64,000 bases of DNA. Source: Chromera velia (taxonomy: Eukaryota; Sar; Chromeraceae). The translations under genes and the position numbers were made by a program. The DNA lies in assembly GCA_018398765.1 (NCBI GenBank), contig JAHBMJ010000001.1, positions 174,629 to 238,628 on the forward strand, in the 5' to 3' direction. The notes beneath the pieces were generated by a model, which made no database searches, was not told where the DNA came from, and saw only the letters and a program-made list of their open reading frames with translations. Positions 12,801-24,800 of the stretch are shown here, piece by piece (position 1 is the first letter of the stretch; every line of letters begins with the position of its first letter).

Positions 12801-15800
12801 AGAGTTTCTCCCTTTCGGCTGACCTGTACAGACTACTCCGTCTCCCTGCCAGCCCTGGAAGCAGAGACAGCCGAAGGTGCCGTCAGAATTCAAACAGACA
12901 GCCTTGCTGTCACAGTTGTGAGCGTCCGTCGCGCATTCATCGATATCTGCACTCACTCACCCACTCACATGAGGAGGGGTCAAGGGGTATCGATTCAATA
13001 TATCAAAGCCAACAAAGACATTCATGAATTTTGAAAAGAGAGGACTTGAAGAACCGAGATCTCATCGCTGACCCGAGCAGGCACCGCCATCCACAGGACA
13101 GTCCCAGCCATCTTCCACGTTGCCGTCGGAGTCGCAGCCATCTCCGCTCTGAGTGTTGCCGTCGTCGCACTCTTCGTCTCCGGCCACGTCTCCGTCACCA
13201 ACCACGGCTGCACTCAGACCACACAAGACAGAAGCGGAAAGATCATTCAAACCAGACAGAAGCGGAAAGATCATTCAAACCAGACAGAAGCGGAAAGATC
13301 ATTCAAACCAGACAGAAGCGGAAATGGAATGCTGCTTGGAGGCAAGAGTAAAACCAAAAAGTCAGTTGGGAATTTAGCTTCTTAGTCTGTCAGTTGTTTC
13401 ATGAAACGGCGTTTCCTTCTTGTTCTGCCCACATGCCGCTCGATAGCGAGACCCAGTGGCCGTTGACGCTCAAAACGTGTCTGCGTGGTGTCAAATCTTG
13501 CAGTCTCGATGGTGGACTGACTCACTTTGACATTCTGTGCCCGTCGCCTTCGAGCCGCCGCTTGTGGTGTCGCTCCACCCGTTCTTGCACGCGCACGAGA
13601 ACGACCCCATGGAGTTTGTGCACACGGCATTCGGGACGTCGCAGTTGTGACCGCCCCCTTGGCACTCGTTGACGTCTGCAGGAAAGCGAATGTGCCAAAA
13701 GAGTTAAAAAGAGACAGTGAAAGGCAAAGGGGCGCAGGATACATGAGTGAAACAAAAACAACGGGAGCCATTCTCTGCCTCTCCCTGAGAGCAGCTGTGC
13801 TTGCAACCATATTGTCCCCATCCCGCACTTACCTGTACAGACATGACCATCTCCACTCCAGCCCTCATTGCACGCGCACTCGTAGCGGCCTCCCGTCGGT
13901 GACAGATTTGTACAGGTGGCCTTCGTTGAGCACGTGTGCTTTGGGTCTTTTTCATCGCATTCGTTCAGGTCTGCAGGGAGAAACATTTTTAGATAGAGAA
14001 GAAGACAGTTGAAGCCTTGAAGGTGTGTCTTTTCATCAAGGATTCCTTCCACGACGCGTACTGTCAGATTGTCAGATTACCGTTTCTGTCCTTGCTTACC
14101 TCCCTTCTCCTCTGTCCTTGCTTACTTCATCTGTTTCTTGTCTCTTCGATCACTCCAATAACCTGTCCGGCACCTGCAGTCCACCCACTTGCTCGTGAAA
14201 TCAATGCCTTCTCCTTTCCTCCTCTCCTTCCCCATTCGCTCTCCCACTCACCTGTGCACACGGAGGCCGTCTCTCCAGGCGGCACTGTGCACGTCCACCC
14301 GTCCTCCACCTGACCCCCATAGCACCCGTCTCCCGGATTTGTGTTGCCGTCGTCGCACTCTTCGTCTCCCAACACGTGACCGTCATCGGGAGTCGCTGCA
14401 CTCGTTCATTCAACCAAGCAGCACACACAGACAGAAAGATGGATACATGGACAGACACGCAGGCAGACGAAGAGAGCTACTTGGAAACAATAGACTCTTA
14501 TTGAGTGCCGAAAGGCAAAAGGAGAGATGAGTCACCAGCCTCTCACAGAGACCCCACACACGAAGAGACCCCCACCCACTGACTCACGCGAGCAATCGCC
14601 GCCATTCTGAGGGCAGGTCCATCCAGGTTCAGTCCTGCAGCTGCTGGAGCACCCGTCTCCGTTGTCGGTGTTGCCATCGTCGCAGGTCTCTTCGCCCAGT
14701 CTCTCTTCGTCTCCACAGACAGCTGCAAACTCATACAGAGGCAGCAACAGCGCCATACCGATTTTTCCATCAGGAGCCATCAGAGCGAAGGAACGCGTGC
14801 AAACCTGACAGCAGACCTGAAGAACATCCAGACAATCCAAAAACCACATCAAGGCAAGAATAGCCCAGAGAAACATCAGAATCCAGCGGAAATCTGTCAG
14901 CCAAATTCCTCCCTCATGAATCTAGCTCAGCAGAAAGCACCCGTACCTGTGCAGGAGAGGCCGTCCCCCTGCCACCCCATAGAGCAGGCACAGGTGAAGC
15001 CTCCGTCGAAATTTGCACATACCGCGTGGGCATTGCAGTTGTGGCTGTCGCTTGTGCACTCATTCACATCTGCATTCATTCATTCATTCATTCATTCATT
15101 CATTCATTCCTTCATTCCTTGATTCATTCATTCATTCATTCGTTCACTCTCATGCATGGTGTGCTCGTGCACTCATTCACATCTGCATACGATCATTCAT
15201 TCATTCTCGTGGTGTATCGATCCACAGACATGCAGACATCCACAGACGGCCAGTCGCAATCAGTCACACATCCACAGACACGAATGCAGACGGCCAGTCG
15301 CAATCAATGGAATGTTTTCATCTTCCGCACGCATTGTGGGGTGTGTTTCCAGGAGTACAAATGATGGAATTGAATCTTCGTCTCATCCATTGACTTTATA
15401 GACCGACGGAAAAACCAAATACTTACAAAATAAAAAAAAAGAAAGAAGAATGAGATAAACTAACAGACAGAGAGACAGACAGGTGAGAGTCACAAAAGAC
15501 TAAATGCAACTGTGTCTAAATTGAGAAATTGGCATCCTGACACACAAGCATGCAGAGCTTGACCAGAATGGGAAAAGAATTTCCTACTCCGGAAGTAGCG
15601 CGGGGAACCTAACCGTACTACCTTATCCAAAACGGACCTGAGCAAGCACCGCCATCCACAGGACAGTCCCATCCGTCCTCCACCTGCCCGTCGGAGTCGC
15701 ACCCGTCTCCGCTTTGAGTGTTGCTGTCGTCGCACTCTTCGTCTCCGGCCACGTCCCCGTCACCGACAACGGCTGCACTCAGACCACCCCGTGATGAAAG

Positions 15801-18800
15801 CAAAACAAAGACAAAAGCTCATTGACACAAGAAAGAAGCGAAACTGCAAGAAAGTCTGAGGATGAAGTCCAACAGCACGGAAGGAGTTCCGCCTCCTGAA
15901 ATATCTGCTGTTCCAAGATGATCCCTCCACCCGCCATCTCCACATGCACTTTCTGGTCTCCCTTTCCGAATTTTTCTAGAAGGTTGACTGACTTTGACAC
16001 TTTGTGCCTGTCGCCTTCGAGCCGTCGGTGGTGGTGTCGCTCCACCCGTTCTTGCACGCGCACGAGAACGACCCCATGGAGTTTGTGCACACGGCATTCG
16101 NNNNNNNNNNNNNNNNNNNNNNNNNNNNNNNNNNNNNNNNNNNNNNNNNNNNNNNNNNNNNNNNNNNNNNNNNNNNNNNNNNNNNNNNNNNNNNNNNNNN
16201 NNNNNNNNNNNNNNNNNNNNNNNNNNNNNNNNNNNNNNNNNNNNNNNNNNNNNNNNNNNNNNNNNNNNNNNNNNNNNNNNNTGGTGGTGTCGCTCCACCC
16301 GTTCTTGCACGCGCACGAGAACGACCCCATGGAGTTTGTGCACACGGCATTCGAAACGTCGCAGTTGTGGCTGCCCCCTTGGCACTCGTTGACGTCTGCA
16401 GGCGAATATGCAACAGAAATTTGAGAAAGTCGAGACTTCGTTTTGAAAGAAAGAAAGGAAGGAAAGAAAGAAAGAGACAGGTTCACTCTTTGAATGCACT
16501 TCGGCTTGGAAATGGTGAAAGGCAATGCGGCGGGGGATACAAGAATGGAATACCGCGCTCTGCCTCTCCCTAGGTGCCTCCAGCCTGAACTCGTCTGAAA
16601 CGTGAAAGAGGAAGAATAAAACGGACAAGCAGCCCTGCTGCGAAACGTTCATCAGCCGCACTCACCTGTGCAGACATGGCCGTCTCCACTCCAGCCCTCA
16701 TTGCACGCGCACTCGTAGCGTCCTCCCGACGGTGACAGATTTGTGCAGGTGGCCTTTGTAGAGCATGTGTGCTTTGGGTCGTTTTCGTCGCACTCATTCA
16801 GGTCTGCAGGGAGACACATTTTTAGAAAGAGAGGAAGACAACTGAAGCCTTGAATGTGTTTTTTGTCATCAAGGATTCGCTCCACGACATTGTCAGACTA
16901 CATCCTTTTTCCTTGCTCATTCACCCGTTCGCTCCCTTCTTCTTTCCCCCGATGGCTCCCTACTCACCTGAGCACACCGACGCAGTCTCTCCAGGCGGCA
17001 CTGTGCACGTCCACCCGTCCTCCACCTGACCCCCATAGCACCCGTCTCCCGGATTTGTGTTGCCGTCGTCGCACTCTTCGTCTCCCAACACGTGACCGTC
17101 ATCGGGAGTAGCTGCACTCATTCATTCAACCCAGCAGCACACACAGAGAGAAAGATGGACAGATGGAGAGACACACAAGTGGACAGGCACAGATACGTGG
17201 AAGCAATACACTCTCTTTGAGTGCTGAAAGGCAAAAGATAGGACGACTCCCAGAGACCCCCCACACGAAGAGACCCCCACCCACTGACTCACGCGAGCAC
17301 TCGCCGCCATTCTGAGGGCAGGTCCATCCAGGTTCAGTCCTGCAGCTGCTGGAGCACCCGTCTCCGTTGTTGCTGTTGCCATCGTCGCAGGTCTCTTCGC
17401 CCAGTCTCTCTTCGTCTCCACAGACAGCTGCAAGCTCAAACATATGCGGCATCAGTGTCATACCGATAGTTCTATTAGAAGCCATCACAGCGAAGTAAAG
17501 CGTGCAAACCTGACAACAGACCTGAAGAACATCCTGCTACAGAGAATCTAACTACCAAATCGAAACTAAAAATAGCGCAGAGAACCATCGGAATCCCGGC
17601 AGAAGAAAATCTGTCATGCAGCCAAATTGCTGATGATCCTGAGCAGGAAGGAAGCCAAATTGAATGCGTACCTGTGCAAGAGAGGCCGTCTCCCTGCCAC
17701 CCCACAGAGCAGGCGCAGGTGAAACCTCCGTCGAAATTCGCACACACCGCGTTGGGATTGCAGTTGTGGCTGTTGCTCGTGCACTCGTTCACATCTGCAC
17801 TCTCATACACTCACGTACAGAAACACACAGATCCACACATGCAGACAGCCAGGTCTAGTCACAATCAATGGAATCTTTTCATCTTTTGGATGCATTCCGG
17901 GATCTCCATGAGTGCAAATAATGAAGATGAATCTTGTTCTCATCCGTTGACTTCATAGATTGACGCAAAAAGCAAAGATGTAGAAATGAAGAAGAAAATA
18001 AATGGAAGCAGGGATGAAATTATTTAACAGACAGAGAGAAAGACAGGTCAGACTCACATTGTCAAGCAAACCAAATGCAACGGTGTCTTAAGTCTGAGAC
18101 TCGCACCCTGACACACAAGCATGAATTGGAAAAGACTCCCCTAGCTCATCCTGAAGAAGAGCGGATAACCGCTCTGCATGCCTCGTCAGAAACAATGCAA
18201 AGCTTTACACGACTTTTGAAGAGGACTTGAAGGTGCGAGCCTTTATCGCTGACCCGAGCAGGCACCGCCATCCACAGGACAGTCCCAGCCATCTTCCACG
18301 TTGCCGTCGGAGTCGCAGCCATCTCCGCTCTGAGTGTTGCCGTCGTCGCACTCTTCGTCTCCGGCCACGTCTCCGTCACCAACCACGGCTGCACTCAGAC
18401 CGGGCCATGATAAACGCAATAGAAGCAAAAACTTCATTCACACCCCCAAAGAAGCAAAAACGCAATTTAGAAGGTGGAATCAAACAAGTAGGCATTCCGC
18501 CTCCTGATCTGTTGTTACAAGAGGTCTCCTCCACGTGCCATCTCCACATGAACTTTCTCATTTCCCTTTCCAAATGGACTCAGCGGGGTGACTCACTTTG
18601 ACACTCTGTGCCTGTCGCCTTGGAGCCGTCGCTGGTGGTGTCGCTCCACCCGTTCTTGCACGCGCACGAGAACGACCCCATGGAGTTTGTGCACACGGCA
18701 TTCGGGACGTCGCAGTTGTGGCTGCCCTCTTGGCACTCGTTGACGTCTGCAGGCGAACAGGTAGCTCGAAAAAACAAAGTAAAACAGAGGATAAAAGGAA

Positions 18801-21800
18801 GGAGAGAAGGTAGACTGAGGAAATCAGGAAAGAGCGGCTCGAGGTTGAATACAGACTCTCCTGACACAAAAAAAACACAGCGTTTAAAAAACAATAACAG
18901 TATTGAACATGCCAAGCAGCTCACCCGTGCAAGTATGGCCATCTCCAGAATAGCCGGTGTTGCACGCGCACTCGTAGCGTCCTCCCGATGGCGGCAGATT
19001 TGTGCAGGTGGCCTTTGTAGAGCACGTGTGCTTCGGGTCGTTGTCGTCACACTCATTCAGGTCTGCAGCAATTAATTGAAACACAGCGACAAACAGATGA
19101 AAACAATGAACACGGCTGTCAGCGTAAGCCCATTATGTATGTATGGCAGAAACAAACCATGGAAGGGGAGGTTTCGCTGCATTCAAGAATGGAGCAGAGA
19201 GCTACAGGCTGCCTGGTAATTGATGCAGACAAATCATCGCTCGCTCTTGAATGTCCTTCCGGACTCACCTGTGCACACAGAAGGCTCCCCCGTGCACGTC
19301 CACCCCTCTTCTATTTGACCGTTGTGGCACCCGTCTCCTGCATCTGTGTCTCCGTCGTCGCAGTTTTCGTCTCCGACAATCTTGCCATCGCCATGAGTTT
19401 CTGCAGACAGGGAACGGGTCGACAAGAAGCCTCGAAAATTCTTTTTGCAGAGAGAACGGGTGGTGTCCTGCCTCTGATTGATGTGTGATTGTTCAGTCTG
19501 AGCCAGGAGGGTGACGTGACAAATGTGTAGTTACCTGGGGGGTCGGCCTATCTTTTGTAATCAGGGTGCTTTCACAGATGAGCACACACAAGTCTCGAGG
19601 AGGCCAGTTGTGCCATATTGCTTCTTTTTCTACTGCCGTGACTCACAAACCAGGAGAATGCATTCTACGCTCTTCTTGCTCGACAGGAATTAAGAGATTC
19701 GCAACGTGGAGGTGTCTGCATGCCGTCTCAACGTTTCCTACTACTCACGGTTTTCCTAATTGTGACTCACCTTGACACGCCTCGCACACGGTCGGGCATT
19801 CCCACCCAGATTCAATTTGGTGTGTGAAGCTGCACCCGTCTCCGTTGTTGCTGTTGCCATCGGTGCATCTCTCGGAGCCCACCAAGAGACAATCGTTCAT
19901 CAAAGCTGCAAATTGGCACAAAGACGCGCACCTCTCTCAACTTAATTGCAATACTCAGAACATAAAGCACCCCTCGAAGATTCCCTCTTCTGTACCCTTA
20001 ACTGTTGTCGGAAACAAACCTAGAGCTTATCTTCTAGGGATGAAGCACTGAAAGCTCTTTGGTGGCTCAGAAAGGAGCCCACATGGAGCCCGTCAGTGAG
20101 TTTGGCTATACACACTCACACGCAATCAAGTGTGTCATGAATTCTGATATGTGTGGATGCGAACACGGTGCATGAGGCATCCGGTGGCATCAGGCCGCCT
20201 ACACGGAAAACAGACCCTAGTCATTCGATGACAATCGTTGTCTGCATAGGCACTGATGAACGTGGTCTAAGAGAAAAAGTCTACTCACGTGAGCAATTGC
20301 CGCCATTCTGAGGGCAGGTCCATCCAGGTTCAGTCCTGCAGCTGCTGGAGCACCCGTCTCCGTTGTTGCTGTTGCCATCGTCGCAGGTCTCCGAGCCCCG
20401 AACCGCGCTGTCTCCACAAATAGCTGCAAGAGGATGAAAGAGCGGATCAAAAGTCCAAAACATACGTACAATGTGAGTCACGTGAGGGCATGTACAAGCA
20501 TGTGCGCGTGCATGTCACGGACAGATCCTGAGAGTGACCTCATAGACAGCGAAAGGCAAAATAATTAGAAATCACCACGTTTCTTTTTGGATTGACTGTT
20601 AAGATGACAGTTCCTCATGTTCTTGTCGGACAGCTTGAGAGCTACTATGCATCCACACACCCACCGGTACAAGGGCCACCACCGGGCAGACAGGTGTAGC
20701 CGTCCTCCACTTGGCCGTCAGAGTCACACCCGTCTCCGCTCTGAGTGTTGCCGTCGTCACATTTTTCGTCTCCGACGACCTTTCCATCCCCGATGATTTC
20801 TGAGAGACGAGGGCACAAAAGTAATTGAACGAAAGGAAAAGGAAGGAAAGAAGTTTGCAAACGTTTGTGTTTCTCTCGGACGTCAGCAAAGCGAACATTT
20901 ATGTCAAAGTCAGGAGAATCAGATTCCAGACGTAAAAAAGCCGTGATGCGTTTCCAATCTGTCACTTCACTCAAAATCTGATGCACAAACCAGATCCCCA
21001 AAAGAGTCACGGAAAGAAACTCCAGTCGAGCGCAACTGACCGTCGCAAGGTTGACAGACGACAGGACAGTCCCATCCATCCTCGATGACATGCGTCCCTG
21101 TGCAACCGTCTCCGTTCAGTTTGTTCGTGTCCGTGCATTCTTCGTCTCCCACCAGGCGGCAGTCGTCCCGGTCGGCTGCAAAAATGCATCCATGGGTGTC
21201 AAGAATCAAAAAGGGATGCTTGAATCACGGAAACTTAAACGGATAATCAGGGGTGCGAGCTAAATTGAGCGAAAGGAACGTTCACTGAATTGAGAAAGGA
21301 AGACCGACAAATTCAAACATAGACAAAAATGGATACAATATTGAACTTCGATCTACTGACGGCTGCACTCCCCTCCGTCCTGAGGGCACGTCCATCCCGT
21401 CTCCGTCTGGCAGGTACTGGAGCACCCGTCTCCGCTTTCGGTGTCCCCGTCGTCGCAGGTTTCTGTTCCGTGTCGCTCCCCGTTTCCGCAAATGGCTGCG
21501 TCAGGGACACACACACAAGATCGCAAAACAAGGGAATCGCTCCAAAATCCACGGAGGCAACACATTCGAGATGCGACTGTAGGTGTTCACAAGCTGATGT
21601 AAATCAGGAACACAAAAGGATCGAGAATAATTTGAAAAGAAACCACGCGCACATATTTATACACCCCCAACACACTTTCCTGGGGCTTCCTGTCTTTCCT
21701 TTTGCGGGGCTCTGTCCCCTAGAGACTCCGCTGCACCCACATTACCCCCCTTCCTCCCTTTAGACACACAGACATCAAGCTCACCTGTACAGCCGAGGCC

Positions 21801-24800
21801 GTCTCCCTGCCAACCGTGGTTGCAAGCACACGAAAACCCCCCGTTGGCGTTTGTGCACGTGGCGTGTGCATCGCAATTGTGCGTGGCGTCGCTGCACTCG
21901 TCAATGTCTGCAGGGATACACAGTCACAGAAGGCTTATTTCAACACTTCACAAAATCCTCGGAGCAGTGCATCAAAACAGGCAAGCAGACAGGGTACATT
22001 TTCCCTTCCTCCCTCACCTGTGCAAGGCCCCGCAATCCCCGGACAGGTGTAACCGTCCTCCACCTGCCCATCAGAATCGCATCCGTCCCCGCTCTGAGAG
22101 TTCCCGTCGTCGCACTCTTCGTCTCCGGCCACCACACCATCGCCGACCACGGCTGCAGTGACACACAGAACAAACGAACCCACCGCAAGCACACATACAC
22201 ACCAACTCACTCACTCCCTCACTTACTCACTGACACATTCATGGAAGATTATCTTTGCAACCTCACAGAGTAACAAGCCCCGACATCGTTCACAGTCCAC
22301 ACCTGCTCCTCGCTTGACCCCTCTTCTCTTCTCAGTTCGCCGTCCAGTCCAACGTTTTGACTTCATCTTGATCGTGTTTTCGAATCTTCTAGACTCACGC
22401 GGATTCCCTCAGACACCTCGGCTCACTAACGTCACCCCATACAGACTCACTTTGACATTCTGTGCCTGTCGCCTTGGAGCCGTCGCTGGTGGTGTCGCTC
22501 CACCCGTTCTTGCACGCGCACAAGAATGACCCCATAGAGTTTGTGCACACGGCATTCGGGACGTCGCAGTTGTGGCTGCTCCCTTGGCACTCGTTGACGT
22601 CTGCAGGCGAATATGCAACAGAAATTTGAGAAAGTCGAGACTCCTTTTTGAAAGGAAGAAAGAGACAGGTTCACTCTTTGAATGCACGTCGGCCTGGAAA
22701 TGGTGAAAGGCAAAGGGGCGGGGGATACACAAAAAATGGGAACCGCGCCGTGGATCTCCCCAGGTGCAGCCATAATGTTCCCAGCCCGAACTCGCCTGTG
22801 CAGACATGGCCGTCTCCACTCCAGCCCAAATTGCATGCGCACTCGTAGCGTCCTCCCGACGGCGACAGATTTGTGCAGGTGGCCTTTGTAGAGCATGTGT
22901 GCTTCGGATTGTTTTCGTCGCACTCATTCAGGTCTGCAGGCAGATGCAGGTCCATTTTGAAAGAGAAGCAAGGATCGAAAGAAAGCATTGTTGATCCTTC
23001 CTTTGCGTCGGAAGGAAATTTGTTCCAAGACGCTGTCACAGAAAGGATCCTTCCAGCAAGTACCCATTCCTAACTACCGATGCGAAGCACTTTTCACTCG
23101 TTTTCATCTCTTCTCTCACTCACCTGAGCACACCGACGCAGTCTCTCCAGGCGGCACTGTGCACGTCCACCCGTCCTCCACCTGACCCCCATAGCACCCG
23201 TCTCCCGGATCTGTGTTGCCGTCGTCGCACTCTTCGTCTCCCAACACGTGACCGTCATCGGGAGTCGCTGCACTCGTTCATTCAACCAAGCAGCACACAC
23301 AGACAGAAAGGTGGATAGATGGAAAGACACGCAGGCAGACGAAGAGAGCTACTTGAAAACAATAGACTCTTATTGAGTGCTGAAAGGCAAAAGCAAAGAT
23401 GAGTCACTATCCTCTCACAGAGACGCCCCACACGAAAAGATTCTCGCCCACTGACTGACGCGAGCACTCGCCGCCATTCTGAGGGCAGGTCCATCCAGGT
23501 TCAGTCCTGCAGCTGCTGGAGCACCCGTCTCCGTCGTCGGTGTTGCCATCGTCGCAGGTCTCAGGGCCTTTTGTCTCTCGGTCTCCACAGACAGCTGTGG
23601 GAAAGGAAGAGGGAAAGATGGTGTAGGTAATCTAACAGACAGGATGCACAATAAATTGCAAGAAGCAGCAGAGGCATTGACAAACAAAAACTGTTCCGCA
23701 TCTGCTTTCTTCGACCAGCAATCATACGTTCCTTCCAACCCACCATTGCAAGAGAGGCCGTCCCCTTGCCACCCATGGTTGCACGCACAAGAGAACCCTC
23801 CATCGGAATTCGTGCAGGTGGCGTGCATGTTGCAGTTGTGGGAGTTGTCGGAGCACTCGTCAATATCTGCAGCTAGTATGCACGATCGAGCTTCCTTCCA
23901 TGCATGTTAGCTGAGTCGCCGAACATCTCCCAGTGCCACTTTTTCCTAAAGGATTGGAAATATGTGGAAAAACTCAGACATGGTGCGCATGAAGTCTTTG
24001 ATGTGCTGAAAATCCACGAAGACTACCTGTACAAACTTTTGCCCTGTAAAACAATAAGCCATAACCACAGTCTGCCCACCACAAGCCTTCTGCTGAGTTT
24101 CTCTTTGTATGACAAAATCCCCCCCTCATCAATCGGCTCTGTTTTTCAGGCATTCCTGCCGTCTGTCTCACGTCAGTGCCTGAATGTTTATCCATTCGCT
24201 TACCGTCGCGTCTCCATCCACAGACGCAAAGAATGCCTGTCTGATGAAAGGATTGCTGGCGACCCAACGCATTTTGTATATATATTGTGCAACGAGCACT
24301 CACCGACCTGAGCACGCTCCCCCGTCCACTGGGCATGTGTACCCAGGCTCCTCCTGTCCGTTGGAGTCACACCCGTCTCCACTCTGGGCGTTCCCGTCGT
24401 CGCACTCCTCGTCTCCGGCCACGTGCCCGTCTCCCACCACGGCTGCAGGTAGTTGCAGAGACAGACAGAGAGAAAGAGTATTCATAGCGAGTAAGGGTGA
24501 TCAGTGAAGGAACACTTTAATTTCTGTCGGGAAGGAGAGCATCAGATTGGTAGGGAGACGAGGCTTTTGTCTTACCGGGGCCTTCTTTCACTTGACCTCT
24601 GTACATGCACTTCTTTGTATTCCTCCCAAATAGACCCAGGAGGCTGACTCACTTTGACATTCTGTGCCTGTCGCCTTGGAGCCGTCGCTGGTGGTGTCGC
24701 TCCACCCGTTCTTGCACGCGCACGAGAACGACCCCATGGAGCTTGTGCACACGGAATTCGGGACGTCGCAGTTGTGGCTGCCCCCTTGGCACTCGTTGAT

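Larger units (their letters stand above)
12824..19905 (-). other. Giant gene exons E57-E74, containing the assembly gap
   Basis: Exons 5' to 3' are 19771-19905 (II), 19269-19400 (III'132), 18925-19062 (EGF138), 18597-18746 (EGF150), 18254-18388 (III), 17672-17794 (EGF123), 17293-17427 (I), 16968-17111 (III'144), 16666-16803 (EGF138), an EGF150 exon interrupted by N (15993-16100 and 16282-16395), 15638-15772 (III), 14947-15069 (EGF123), 14588-14722 (I), 14252-14395 (III'144), 13833-13970 (EGF138), 13526-13675 (EGF150), 13073-13207 (III) and 12824-12946 (EGF123). Three six-exon units are seen, the last one running into the next block. Confidence 0.82.
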
